Part shown: positions 49,278-62,000 of the stretch, piece after piece | How positions within the stretch are numbered: the first letter of the stretch is position 1 | Layout of the letters: each line of letters opens with the position of its first letter | Origin: Nepenthes gracilis | Lineage: Eukaryota > Streptophyta > Magnoliopsida > Caryophyllales > Nepenthaceae | DNA: 64,000 bases | Assembly (NCBI GenBank): GCA_033239525.1 | Contig: BSYO01000003.1 | Coordinates: 24,073,716-24,137,715, forward strand | Direction: 5' to 3' | Notes under the pieces: generated by a model | What the model was told of the DNA's origin: nothing | The model's database searches: none | Seen by the model: only the letters and a program-made list of their open reading frames with translations | Translations under genes and position numbers: made by a program

Positions 49278-52200
49278 ATGGGAACAATCATCTATCAATC
49301 TATTGTTTCTTTCGCTGCTCCTCTTCGGCCCCATTGCTTCCCTTTCCAGCTACTAAATCCGACTCTGGGGGCGAAATCGATTACTTTTCGCAACAAAACT
49401 GCAACTTCTGGAAGCAGGTCAGGAGAATCGAATGAGTCTGTGTTCGAGGATGAAAATGATGCCATTGATGATATGGATCGTTATCTCAACCGTCTCTCTC
49501 TCGAGTATGACTCTGTTTGGGACACCAAGCCCGCGTGGTAGGGTTTTCTGCTCGTGGCTTATTTGCCTTTTGAGTAATTATCTTATATATCAGGATTTGT
49601 TTACTGTTTCTAGATTGAGTCAATTGCTTAGATCAATTAGCAGTTGCAATGGCCTTTTAATTTTCTCTCTTCCGCATCGCTACTGGTTTTTGGAACTGTG
49701 ATTCTGTTGGGGAGTTACATTTACTTGTTACTGTGATTTCATGGCAATGGCGTTCATTAGTATCACCAAATACTACTATAAGTCAAGGTGAATAATTTTG
49801 AGTGGTCTTGTTAGTGAGTGCCCTTACTGTCCTTTTTGAGGTGCTATAGATCTATTAAATTTCCTCGAGTGGCGATTTATAGTTTTTTAAAATAAGCCAA
49901 CTAATTCAATTCTCAGAATCCAGAGGAATTTGCATTAAATAACGATGATTTAACTAACGCAATTTGACTAACTCTCTGACCTCTTTCTTAATTGTACATG
50001 TCCACCATTAATGAAACTCTAAGGGTTAAGGTGCCATTTTTAGGTAGTGTATTTGTATTGAATCTGATCAATCGAGTTTATCAATTATACCTCATTATTT
50101 CCTCAGGGCTAATGGCTGATAAGATCCTTTGTTATCATCAGCATGCTCAGTTGCCATATTTTATTTTCAAAATTTTATTTTCTGCACAGAATATATATTT
50201 TTTTTCCAAAATCCTTTTCTCTTCATATTAACAGCAATATAACAGAAAACGAAGACAACATCACATCGCAAATCCACTTAACTTACTAGAAAGTTGATAA
50301 TTCAACTAAGATATTCATATCAGACCCCTTTCAACAAGAAAAAAATAGAAACTGGTCGTATTCGTTCATTGTTGCACTTTGGTGTTCATGGAAAACGGGA
50401 AACATTGTGTTTCATAGGAGGGGAAAACCGTGGAAAAAGGCTGAAAATGAAATCAAGCACAGCAGATTCTTCTTTGGGAAACTTTTATTCTTCTTTTTCT
50501 ATCCTTCTTTTGCCTTCATTATTCTTCTTTGGGAAACTTCCATCTTATTCAATAAAAAAAGAGATATTCATGTAGAGAAATGATAAAATTGTTTACGGGA
50601 GAAGAAGAATTTAGATTGTCTTTCAACAAAACCAAAAAGAAAAAATAAAAAAGCTAGATGGTCACATGTAACCTTTTAGGAAATAAGTCGGATCATTAAT
50701 TTGGTAGAGATTATTGATAATTACAGATTATTACTCCAGAATTAATGGTGTAGTGAAGGTAGTTGGCATATATTTAATAACCTTAACAATTGCCTATTTC
50801 CTAACATTAGCTAATTTCTTTCAATACTATACTAGTATTCATTTATTACAAAATTGACTTCTCAAAGAAAATAATTACATTGAATGCAAAACTTGCAAAA
50901 CTATCTTCTTAAAGGACTTAACTAGTGCCCTTAGGACACTTGTTAACATTTCCTTATAAGGGCGTTTATGAGGAAAATGTTAACTATTACATTTAGCACA
51001 ATAATTAAGAAGTTGTTTTGGGCATAAGTATTTGTCCTTTGAATTTGGTCATTGTATATGGAGGTGTGACTTTGTAAGGTGTGTATACTAGTTTTGGAAT
51101 GTGTAGAACTATAAGCTACACACATGATTTCATGTCAACCATTGTCCTATATACCCAAGACCAACTGGTCAAAAGGACCCATATTATTGGACTCATACCA
51201 TTCAACCTCCAAATAGTTATGAATTTAATAATGTTTTAATTAGGGAAATCAGGAAGTACTTTGGTTGGTCTTGAATTGATTAAGTCTTTGGTAAGTGAAG
51301 AATGCCATTATCTGACTTACTAAAATAATGATGACTTGAGAAGGTGGAGAGTCTTGGTTGATTAGTTTATAAGTTACAAGAGTCTAGAAGATGAAGTTCC
51401 ATGACTTTTGTACGTTTGCCTTTTTTGTCTTATTTTATTGGTTCTCCAAACAGTTGTCAATTAAATCTGCTACTGCCATTAGCACCCAATGCAAGATCTA
51501 AACAAAAATATTGAGCATTTTGTTTTATACATGGGTAGCAGAAAATAAATGGTTGTTTGGTTACTCTGCATTAAATAAACATTTGTTTGATATAGTAACT
51601 GTGTGATTTTTCTGTAATGAAAGAAATGAGAAACAAAAGAGAATGGCAGTTGATAGAGTAACAATGTATTACAGCACTAAGCTCCAACATCAGAACCTGC
51701 TAATACAAGCTGGCAAGTTGTGATAATAATTCAGAAGATATGTTGACTGCAGAATCTGAAAGTAACTGAAAGGGATCATATAGATATGATATAGAATGAA
51801 GTGACGATGCTTAAAATAGCATGATTATCTGCTGGGCAAGTAAAGGGCAAACATAATTTGTGTATTCTGAGTCCAGGATGTTTTATTTGTTGCAATGCAA
51901 TCAATTGTGTCAAGTTTTCAGAATTTGCAATTAAGTCCAATTGTCCTATCAATTTAGGATCCATCCAAAAGATCATATACTAAAATCATCTTTAAATCAT
52001 AGAATGACCTAATCCTTGGATTTTTAGTGAACATAAGATCTATATTAGCTTGTAGTTTCTAGAACAGAACTATTTTCAATATAAATTTAAAAAAAATTAA
52101 AAGGTTGGGCTCAATTGTAAAAGAAATAAATAATAACTGAACTAGATGGTAACAAATAAACATTTTGGATTCTAAATGGAAAAGTGACAAAGCTAAAGCA

Positions 52201-55093
52201 AATCAGAACAACCAACAGTTATGGAGAAAAGTGGATTCCATATTTAACATACTAAACCTAATTGGACTGATTGATTGGGTTTGGAGGGCATTTTCATTTG
52301 TTTCACATTTTATTTTGTTTCACAAATCTGAAGCTCTGGAATCAACTCTCAAGTGGTTGAGAGCCTGATCACCATTCCCTTTGCTTTTATTTCCCTCGAA
52401 TTTGGAATCTCATTTTTTCACATCTATTTTAGATTTCAATTTCTCGGGTGGGGGGTGGTGTTTATTCAGTCTATTCAATTGGAATTATTTACTTGCAATA
52501 CGTTCCTCAGCTTCAATATGCTACCCTTGTCCACATACATGGACGTGGACATGGACTTCTTTATTTTACTAAAACCACTTGAGTATTTTAGACAAATTCA
52601 TGGACATGGAAATGCAAGTTAAGGACATCCAAAATTAGTAAAGCAAGTGTTAAAACAAAATAAATAAAGAAAATCTTAAAACTAAGTGTGACAACATGTT
52701 AGACCACAATTCGAACACTGCTACACTATGCATACACATTTTATGTTATTTGATTTTCTAATGACATATTAGGTACTAGATATTGTTGTATGATTGAGTA
52801 TCCTTGGTCCTTGCTCATCACATTACAGACATTATGGCTTGGTGTGGAAATGTGGCTGTTGGATGTGGCCTGTTTCCAGAGAGAAAAATTTGGGCCCCGC
52901 CACCTCTGCAACATTTTACCAAACACTGTAAAAACTGTGTTTTCAAATGCCAAACTTTGGAAAAACCCTTTCCCAAACAAGTCGAAGGCAAAATTTTATT
53001 CATATGCTTGTGTCAGACTCAGCAAATTGACCTTCATAATTGCATTTCCACTATTTATGTGCTCTTTCAATGCCCCTTCCAAAACAAAGCGGGAAGAACT
53101 TATGGTGCATTCTTTTCTTTCAAAAGGCTTTACTTTAGTATCGCTGTTTTCAGCCTTTTCTCGTATGTTTATTTTTTGGAAACTTAGTATTCCTTACCAA
53201 TACATCTTGTTGATCATACAAATTAAGTCCACCACTGAATTGGGTGGGCGCGAAGCTTTATATTATAAAAAAAGCATATTTTCCATCATGCATCATCAAC
53301 CAACCTGATTGTAAGATTTAATACACATTTGGATCTTTTTTTTCTATGTAATTCTGAGTCAACTTTGTTTCCCTACTGTTGCTAGGTGTCAGCCATGGAC
53401 AATAACACTCACTGGAGTGTTGGTAATTGCTTGCAGCTGGATAATTCTGCACTCTGTTGTTGTCACCTCAGTGGTTCTCTTTTTAATTTGTGCATGGTGG
53501 TTCATCTTCCTATATTCTTACCCAAAGGTTTGATCATCCCCTATTCTTCTGTGAATACTCTTTTCATGTAATATTTAGATGCCCTTCTTGCAGAGTGATT
53601 CTATTCACACTCCTCTCTTTGCACGTATCACTTTAACTTCGTGCTATGATTCTGTTTCACCAGATCAGAAGTGGAGTGTGGATAGCACCTTGCTCTTATT
53701 TCCATAGTTTTGTTTATCAAGCTGATGTTTGTGTTTTACACTGTTCATAGAATTCATATATCTCAATACGTTATCTTGCTGGTATTAGTTGTGGCTGTAT
53801 CTAGCGATGCATAGGGTATGAGATATATCAGATAATATTTTTTGTAAAGCAAAACAGAATGAATTGGAGGAGAACAAAACCAGGGGGGAAGTGGAGGAAT
53901 TGAGGTGGGAAGTGCAGAAATGAGAATTTTCGTGAAATTTTTTAATAAGAAAACAACCTGTGTGGAAAGTAGGTTATAGAATGGTTGGATGCCAGAGATG
54001 AATAACATTTCTCGGTTTCAAATAATTTCAAGTATTGATTTCTCATATGATTCTAATAATTTTTTATGTAAAAAATCGTGTAGAAGATATGATGATACCC
54101 TGCCATATATGTGGGGGTCCCAATTCTTTATTTTTGTTTTTTATATACTCTTTGTACATACGTATCCTTAGCATAATATTTGCTCAAACTTATGAGCTTT
54201 GTTTGTTTGTCGCAAAAATAACTTATTGAAAAATATTTTTCTCATTATTCAGAATTTGGTGTGCATGAAAAAATCCTTTTTACACTTTATAATGTTTGGC
54301 ATATACAGAGATATAAATAACTGGAAATAGTTTGTGGTCAGAAGAAAAGTAAAGCTTAAATTTTGCACAATAACCTTTTGTTACTACTTCCTAATGATCA
54401 CTAATATCTATTAAAGGAAGTTCTTACCCGAAGATGATACCTGTTCGACCATGATGCCTCGCTTCGCCGCTAGTCATTGACCTATAATTTGTTGGGCCGA
54501 TACCATTGGCCAACGGACGGTGTGCCGGTCACCTTCGATCATTGACTGGTTTGTGATGCCTGGAGTTGCCATTGTTGGTTGCTGGTTCAGATGCCTGTAT
54601 CCTGGCCTGCTGAAGCCTTAACCACCACCGCCAATTGCTGTTTGGTGACGTCCCCTACCCTAGTTGTTGGTCACTGACCAACAATGCCTCAGGCTGCCCA
54701 GTTGGTTTTTGGACAGAGTATTACCGCCATCCGGTAAACATTACCACAATCAGTAACGGCAGACATCCTCTATCGTCGATTGATTTGTGTGGTTAATCCA
54801 TATTCTTTTTATATACGTCAAAGATTAAAATATTTTGATAATAAGTTCTTTTTTAAAAATAATATCTGCCATGAAAAATATTTTTTTTATTTGGTCTTTT
54901 TGTTTTTGGATAAAAGCCGGAGATACCATGTGATACTGCCAAGTGATGAGAGGGTGCGATGTAGTTGAAATCTAAATAAAACATTTTGTGTGGTTTCTCT
55001 TCCTGGCAGGCATATTCTGAAATGATTGCAGAGCGAAGGAAGAAAGTAACAGATGGCATTGAGGACACATTTGGTTTGCGGAAAAGCCGATGA
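49278..55093 (+). CDS. DUF6737-like small chloroplast membrane protein
   Basis: Three coding exons: 49278-49537, 53386-53527 and 55010-55093 (260+142+84 bases, 161 residues) with GT-AG borders. The split TG|G codon joins exons 1 and 2. Residues 1-45 are Ser/Ala/basic-rich like a plastid transit peptide. An acidic stretch follows ('SVFEDENDAIDDMDRYL'), then the conserved core 'VWDTKPAWCQPWTITLTG' (about 80-97), two closely spaced membrane segments (about 92-110 and 112-131, ending 'WWFIFLYSYPK'), and a polar tail 'AYSEMIAERRKKVTDGIEDT' then 'FGLRKSR'. Relatives are single-copy plant genes of unknown function with short cyanobacterial counterparts, pointing to a thylakoid or envelope protein; that location is inference. 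Intron 1 is 3.85 kb and intron 2 1.5 kb, both with repeat-like inserts. The family name is from memory; the exon structure is strongly supported by frame and splice sites. Confidence 0.85.
49538..53385 (+). other. Long first intron of the DUF6737-like gene
   Basis: 3.85 kb between the GTAGGG donor and GCTAG acceptor. Open frames around 52790-53308 overlap in several phases and show no known family. No transposon ends identified. Confidence 0.6.
54190..54910. mobile_element. Possible MITE-like insertion in intron 2 of the DUF6737-like gene
   Basis: A GC-richer core (54430-54780) is framed by imperfect inverted ends containing the palindrome 'gaaaaatatttttc' (near 54228) and 'gaaaaatattttttt' (near 54872). 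Target duplication and exact ends not found, so the call is tentative. Confidence 0.3.
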
Positions 55094-55108
55094 CTTAGTA
55101 TTTGAAGT

Positions 55109-55139
55109 ACTATCCTCTCTCTCTCTCTCTCTCTCTCTA
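55109..55139. repeat. (CT)n microsatellite in the DUF6737-like 3' UTR
   Basis: About 14 CT units starting some 20 bases after the stop codon. Confidence 0.9.
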
Positions 55140-55857
55140 AATATTTGAAGCTGAAGCTATATAGATTTGAAGCTGAAGTTTTAAGCACTTGATGAAAGAA
55201 ATCTTATAACATACATGATAGTCTCACGCTGAATTTAGAGAGGTAAAACTGTGTAACTACATGGATTGAAAAAACTATAGAAATTTATAAAACTTATTTT
55301 ACTTGGTTTGGATGATGTAAAATTTGATATTTAATAAAAGGCTCAAAACTTAAAATCCTGGTTGGATAAAATAAATAGAGATTTTAAATGGTTTTGTACT
55401 GTTTTAAATTTTAAAATTTTTTTCTTTGCAAATGAAAACATAATATACGTTTAGAATAATTTCACTTTACATAAATTTACTAATACAATGTTAATGGAGA
55501 ATAGTATATCCCCTTTCATTTTTTTGAATCTATTAGATGGAAATCCTCCATCACAACCAAACCAAGAGTCAGGATTTTATATTTTTGTTTCCCTGTTAGC
55601 TCATTTATCTACTAAATTATCCTTAAGTGCCCCAAGAAACTGTTCAATGCTGATAATGATTCAAGCTCAAACTCAAGTTCATGCTAAAGCTCGGCCATAT
55701 AAAGTACTCATTGCTGATAAGAGGCCTTTACAGCTAGCTGGATACAATCAGACAGCTACTTGCTATACAAATGAGTTCCATTAAAAACAAATGAAACACA
55801 TATAAGCAGCTTATAAATTAAGTTCATTTTACAGTAGTCCTTTTGATGAGAAAAGAT

Positions 55858-55880
55858 GGTGGGGTTGGGGGGGGGGGGTT
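55858..55880 (+). other. G-rich tract with a 12-G run
   Basis: GG, GGGG and a run of 12 G (55867-55878) separated by one or two T. On the WDR5 transcript strand this is a C-run, about 50 bases after the stop codon. It has G-quadruplex potential on the plus strand. Confidence 0.8.
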
Positions 55881-55930
55881 AGCTGATTTGCAAATGAACA
55901 GTGAGCAAAAACTATTGGTTGCTCATCAAT

Positions 55931-58900
55931 TCATGCGTCTTGTACCCAGATCCTCACTGTTCTATCATCGTCGAGCCCTGCAGAAGCGATCATGTTTCGT
56001 TGAGGATGGCATGCCACACAAATGACGGCATCGGTGTGACCTTCAAGCTTCTGGACCATGTACTTCTGCTGAAGATCCCACAGGTAAATGCAGCGATCTT
56101 CGGATCCGCTCACAATGTATTTTCCATTTGTCACAGAAAATGTGGATGCTATGCAATACACTCTGTTCACATGCCCCTGATAGATTTTCATGAACTTCCC
56201 TGTTTGGTGGTTCCAAAGCTTCTGCTTCCACAAACAATACATAGTCAGTTCCTATAATAAATCATAAAAGTTGAGAAACTTTTGAGTGTCAGTGCCAATA
56301 AAGAAGCCAAAGAAGTTAAAAAGACCTTAACATAACGTGGAAGGATAAGCCCACCATAATATGGTAACACCTTTTTCGCATTAAGGATCCCATTTCTTTG
56401 TCTGAAAAGACAACTCGAGAGACAATATCTTTCTTATATTTTGGTATTTGGTGCGCATAGAAAAATATGCTTGGCATGCATAGGAAGATAAGTCAATAAC
56501 AAACATGAGTTTCAATTTCAGAAAATAACTTCCCATTTTAAAAATAAAAAAGTCATTTTCTAAAATTCATTCACTATTTATTATTGATCACTTACACCCA
56601 TTAACAAAACCTGAAAATGTATCATTGCTGGCTCATGCAGCCTGTAGGTCCTCTCACAAGGCCAGCATTTTAGTTTTATTAAAGTGGAATCTCAGTGATG
56701 GCTCAAGCCCCCGAAGGGGGTCTTCATTGCTCTTCACCTAAGCTGCACCATAAAGGCCCAAAGCTAATTCAAATGAAGAGTAAAACTTCATAGAGAACAA
56801 AGAGCCAATTGTTGGCCAGCAACTCAAAAGATTCCTGCCCCTGATTGCCGACCGCCAACACCCCCAACCCCAACATCCAGTAGCCGAGCAGTGAGGTCAA
56901 CAACCCTAATGCCAGTTAAAAATATCACCACCTCAATGAATAATTGACAGTCCGGTATCACTATTGCAAAAATTATTATCGTTAATGACAGCAAATATCC
57001 ATTGTCACTGATCCAGTGGTGTGAAACATGCTCTCAAGGAATATATTTTCCTTAATATTTTCTACAAGCAATCGGAGCCTAAGTGGGAGATTCTAATAGA
57101 GTGCAGTAATAGCTCAAAGAAAGAAGAAATGCTAGAGATCTCTGGGAGTTGAGGGTAGCCTAATATGCTATCAACCTAATAACAATGGCTTAGCTCAACC
57201 CTTACCAACTCCGATGCGTCTGGAGAATGAGACAGAGATGCTAGAAAACATCATCCTCGTTCTTAGGGTGTCAGAAGAATTCTCTTCTCCGTTTGGTTTC
57301 TTTCTATTGCTCCTTTCTATACATCCAATCAAGCTATGGCTAGGACTAGGGATAAAAAATGCTTTCACTCCTACAAGAATACCAGTTTTCCCTTAACTAT
57401 AGTTAAATCCATTTCATGTACCTCAAACAGGAGGACAAACTGCCGTGAACAAGATCTTATTCACTCAAAAACAGCAAGCAGCGGGAAGAATGATCCGCCC
57501 CACGCCATATAAAAGAAAACATAAAAAAATTATCTAGAAAGCAAATGTTGCATGAATGAATATACAAGAAAAGCAGTACTTGGCGTGCCAAGATAATACT
57601 TCTCAAATCGACCTTTCACCTTCCTTCACCCCGGCACAAGCACGAGAAAAAACAATCCTAAGGGCACAAAATTCTAACACCACGTATTTCACACTCAATC
57701 GCAGATGTGTCATCAGTCAAATTCAAATTCAAATTCAAGGCGGGGACAAAAGCAGCTAAAACAACTTCAGTAACAAGAGATCACAAAAGAAAGACAAACA
57801 ATGCGTTAAGAAATAAACACTGCTGGAGATTAAAATACAATAGAGATTAGTAGGAATAGAAACTTTTTAACTTTGCATTTGGTAAAAAAATTTGTCAGTC
57901 CCCTTCTACCCAATAAGATCTTAATCCATTTATGTATAGAGAGAATACTAAGATGAATAAAACTTTCAGCCATAAATAGCTTTCAATTGGAAACACAATC
58001 CAAAAATCTATACAACTAAGGAAATGATATCTTAAACATTACTTAAAAAAGATAACCACAATCAACGTTTGAGTTTGCACTCAGCGAAGACAGAGTACCA
58101 TAGATGAGTTTGAGGTGACTTGGTAGAACAACATCTATGGGAAGAATAGGCTCATTATAAAAGGGATAGCCAAGAGACATAGAAAAGTTTTGAAAACCAT
58201 CTGAGCAGCAAACGTAACCAAACAAAACTAAGCCTTTTCCCGTCACATGTCCGAGACAGTGATTTGATGCCCTCCATCCAGAAAGGGGTAACAAACATGA
58301 TAGATGGCACAAAAGGTAATCATTGAGCCAATATCTTGCTTTAAGCTTAAGATCAACTGTAGAAATATTTAGTAGAGGTTTAGCGCTAAATGTAATCTAA
58401 ATTCCTCGATGTCACTCTCATCGTTAATGGAAATTCAATCCTCCCAATATGATAAAACCTTTGTAGCAGGTATGGAATAGAATCCCTTCCATCTGTAATT
58501 GAGTCGCAACTGCATCCATATTTTGGGGGTTAAAGTGGAAAGGGCTATCCATTATATAGGAACACAGAGAGACAGATCTTTAGGAATAGACACCATTTGA
58601 ACACTCTTACAACATTCTCAACGGCTTATACATCTATCCAAAATCGTTTGTCCAAATAGTTTGTCTAGTCGATTTTGTAATTTTCAATTGCATTGATGTG
58701 AATTGATTTGATAAACCCAAAAAATTCCAAGACTTACCAGAGTATCGTCTAAAGTGGCAATAAGTATAAACTTGCCGTTGGGTGAAAACTTGGCAAACGA
58801 CACCGCCGGACCACCCCTACCATCGATCAGAACCTTCAGACACTTCCCATCAGCAGCATCCCAAATCTTGCAAGTCCCATCATGGGAGCCCGAAACAATC

Positions 58901-59403
58901 AATTTCCCATCCCGATCAAAGTTTACCGTTGTCACTGGCATCGAATGTGCCTGGATCACATGGATGATCCGGCCCGTCTTGGCTTCCCAGACTCGAACCG
59001 TCTCATCGAAGGAGCCCGAGACAATGAGATCCGACTTGGGATTAAATCCTACGCAGAAGACATAGTCGGAGTGGCCCCGGAGGATCTTGAGGCAGTCGAA
59101 GGTTCGCGTATCCCAGATGCGGATAGTGCGGTCATCGGAGGCGGAGCAGATGTATTTGCCGCATGAAGACCAAGCAAGATCGGAGATGCCGTCAGCGTGG
59201 CCGACTAGGCGGGAGATTAGGGTTAGCGTTTCGGAGAACCAGATTGCTAGGGTTTTGTCGAGCGAGGCGGTGGCGAAGAAGTTGCCGTCGATGGAGAATT
59301 TGACGCAGGAGACTGCGCGCATGTGGACAGTTAGGGTTTTGCGGTGGCGGTAGGGGTTGTAGTTTGGCTGCTGTTGAGGCTGTGATTGCACTCCAGTGGC
59401 CAT
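55931..59403 (-). CDS. WDR5A: WDR5 homologue, WD40 subunit of COMPASS-like H3K4 methyltransferase
   Basis: Two coding exons on the minus strand, 58738-59403 (222 codons) and 55931-56221 (96 codons plus stop), joined across a 2516-bp intron with GTAAGT donor and GCAG acceptor in phase 0. The product is 318 residues, matching Arabidopsis WDR5a in length. The N-terminus ('MATGVQSQPQQQ') is Gln-rich and unstructured. Seven WD repeats follow, for example 'SDDRTIRIWDTRTFDCLKIL', 'SGSFDETVRVWEAKTGRI', 'SGSHDGTCKIWDAADGKCL', and in exon 2 'SGSEDRCIYLWDLQQKYMV' and 'DDDRTVRIWVQDA'. The intron splits repeat six after 'LDDTL'. WDR5 is the scaffold that presents histone H3 and binds RbBP5 and SET-domain enzymes in the nucleus; in Arabidopsis it activates FLC. 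Start is the ATG at 59401-59403; the frame is open a little further upstream without an ATG. No breaks. WDR5A rather than WDR5B is judged from overall sequence and the presence of an intron. Confidence 0.95.
56222..58737 (-). other. WDR5 intron
   Basis: 2.5 kb, AT-rich with a GC-richer patch at 56690-56930. The minus-strand frame 58043-58312 has no recognisable domain. Imperfect palindromic 'gaaaataact...aagtcattttc' at 56520-56560 resembles MITE ends. Confidence 0.6.
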
Positions 59404-59459
59404 TACCGTTGGATTTTCAAGTAGCTGACGCGACAACTTCGCTTTCTGCGCATCAGGAG

Positions 59460-60740
59460 TCCATATATAGATTTCGTCGACCTTATTTGTCCGCGGTACG
59501 GATCGTTATTTATTTTTAAATTAATAAATATTATTTATTTATTTTTAAATAAATTTAAAAAATTAATTAATTATTTTAAAATTATTAAATTATAATTATT
59601 TAGTTTAAAATAATTAAAATTAAAATAATAAATGGCTTTATTTTTTAAGAGATGAAGCTCTCCATAATCTTATATGGTACCATCAATTTTATTAACATTT
59701 AAATATTAAAATTAAGTCATAACAAATCAATATGTATTAAATTGATTATTGAAATAAAAAATAATCATCATTTTTATTTTTCGTTACTCAATCTTAACAT
59801 TTAAAATAACAAAGGAGTTTAATTAAAACAATAACTGTAATAAATTCTCATGTCCAAATTAAATTGAAAATTTCTGAAAACAGAAAATTGTATAAAATTA
59901 GATAAAAGTAAAATCAAATGAAATTTCATAAATTTATTTATTTTTTACTATAAGAAAACAATGAAAATCTTAAAATCATATTATTTTTATTTTTTATCTA
60001 ATATAAAATATAACAGTAAAAAATAAAAAATTAGTGTAATTATTAAAATCTTCAAAGTCTACTTTTGTTATATATTACATAAGTTTAAGTGTTTTTACCA
60101 TCATTTATATTGTCAAATAGAATAATAATTTGTACATTGAAGTTTCGATTATTTATACATAGTGACCGCATTTTGCATTCAAAATTATAATTTAAATCAA
60201 TTTGTAGATATTTTAGGGATATTCTCAGCATAAATCATACTAATATAGTATGGTTAGTAAATAAAAAAATATATTTTAATTTTAGTATATGTTAATTAAT
60301 ATATATTATTTTTATAGTTTATTATAATTCTGTCATTTGTACTATACTAGAATTATAAAAATTCAGTAATATATAAATTAAAGCGTTAATTTATTTTTAT
60401 ATGGGTAAAAAGTTTCTATAATTATAATTATTTATTTAATAATAAATAATTGAAATTATTATAAAATTAGTTTAACCACATTTGATTATTTTAAATTACT
60501 AAATTTCAATAATAATTGACATTAAGAGTAATTGCCATTTCGGCTTGATTCCCCGGATTTGGAGAGCTTCAGCTCTAATAAAAATAGAAATATTTATTTT
60601 TTATATATTAGGAATTTAGTTTTTAAAAAATAATTATATTTTAATTATTTTAAATTTTTTTAAAAATTAATTAAAATTAATTATTTTAAATTAGAACGGC
60701 ATGTGGGGAAAAATTTTTTGTCGAACCGCCTCATTAAATA
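59460..60740. other. AT-rich spacer upstream of WDR5
   Basis: Contains the WDR5 promoter on its left side, without an identifiable TATA. Otherwise nothing recognised. Confidence 0.35.
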
Positions 60741-60821
60741 GGGCGTCTGAGCATTGGAAGTTCATGGAGCAGGGCGAGCGAGAGAGGAACTGCATACTGT
60801 GGGAGGGGCTTTAAATCGGCA

Positions 60822-61120
60822 ATGGAAGCGAGACGTTTGAGAAGGTTTGCAAGAGCCCATGCCCACACCCTACTACCTCTGCGTTCAAGGCAACGAATTT
60901 CCAACACAATTTCCTGCTGGTACTCATCCTCTCCCTCTCTATCTCATCTCACCCGTTCTCTTCAGTCATCTCTTATTCTCCCTTCATCCCTACTCACCTT
61001 GAGTTTTTTTAATTTCGATTATCTATAAGCTTGTGTTTTCCTGGAAATCTACAGGTACTGCGACCTCAAAATTTCGGCTCTCAACGAATCAATCTATATT
61101 TTTGGACAAAAACATGCGAG
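60822..61120 (+). CDS. Possible 5' exons of an unidentified gene (organelle-targeted?)
   Basis: An ATG at 60822 opens an Arg-rich start ('MEARRLRRFARAHAHTLLPL') typical of mitochondrial presequences. A donor at 60920 (CTG|GTACTC) and acceptor at 61054 (TCTACAG) would splice 60822-60919 to 61055-61120, giving 'ISCWYCDLKISALNESIYIF' then 'GQKHAR' up to a second donor (GAG|GTGTTA). Unspliced, the frame stays open to 61028. A GC-richer leader lies upstream (60700-60820). No later exon is recognisable before a solo LTR at 62001, so the gene is unproven, partial, or continues beyond the window. Confidence 0.3.
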
Positions 61121-61467
61121 GTGTTAATTCTCTTAACTTCAATTGTAATACGGGCATTATAAACAAATTGTTATTTCGTAATTATGTTTTTTGGCGTTTA
61201 CATGGCCAATAATTTTGTGTAAGTGCTTTTGTTGAGTAAAAGGGAGAAATAATATCTTGCCTACTTTAGGTTTAATGGAATTCAGCTACTTCGGCGTAAG
61301 GTTTAACGTGCAGAAGAGGCGCGGATGATGATTTTGCTTTTTTGGGCTTGTTTTCTTGGATGCCAATTTTTTTTCCATGTCGTTGAAGGATATCGTTCTT
61401 CTCATTCCAGGCAGTGCAAAATTTTATATTCTTGTTGATATATTATAAACTATCTAGAATGCTTAAT

Positions 61468-61558
61468 GTGTGGAATCATGTGGGAGGCACATAACATCAA
61501 ACTGTTCACCATAGGCGCATTCGAAAAATTTGTGTGGAAGCATGTGGGAGGCACATAA
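61468..61558. repeat. Imperfect direct repeat, 26 bp, spaced 65 bp
   Basis: 'tgtggaatcatgtgggaggc' plus 'acataa' at 61468 recurs with one change at 61533. Confidence 0.85.
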
Positions 61559-62000
61559 TTTTTAAAAAATACAAATGTGGAATGGCATTTATTATGTGAG
61601 GGCTGTGGGTACATTGCTCAATGTACTTACCATAGGTGAATATGAATGGCGGCAGAATGAAAATAGGACGGTGTCTATTCAAGAAAATAAAGTGTGGATG
61701 AGATAGAAATTGAAGCCCCAATTTCCTTAGGGACATTCCTAGTCTTGGGCAATGCTTTGAATTCAATTTCATGTTTGGAAAGGGATTTTCAACTCACCTC
61801 TTTACAATTCCAAAACAATCTTGATTTCTCTGCAACTTGCTTTCCTACCATCACTCCTTTTTGTTGTCAGATATCATTTAGGTTGTCTGTAAAATGTTGG
61901 TTGTAATTGGTTTCACCAGTGGTGCCCTGGGCAATAGAAGCATCAATGATTGACGGTGCATAGTAATTTGTTCAGATTGTAAAGATTTTGTAGAAGGATG

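Noticed and set aside
52790..53308. 172-codon plus-strand frame in intron 1 of the DUF6737-like gene
   Set aside because: No recognisable domain, overlapping open frames in other phases, and it lies between well-supported splice sites.
58754..59353. Several plus-strand frames of 60-100 codons
   Set aside because: Antisense shadows of WDR5 exon 1.
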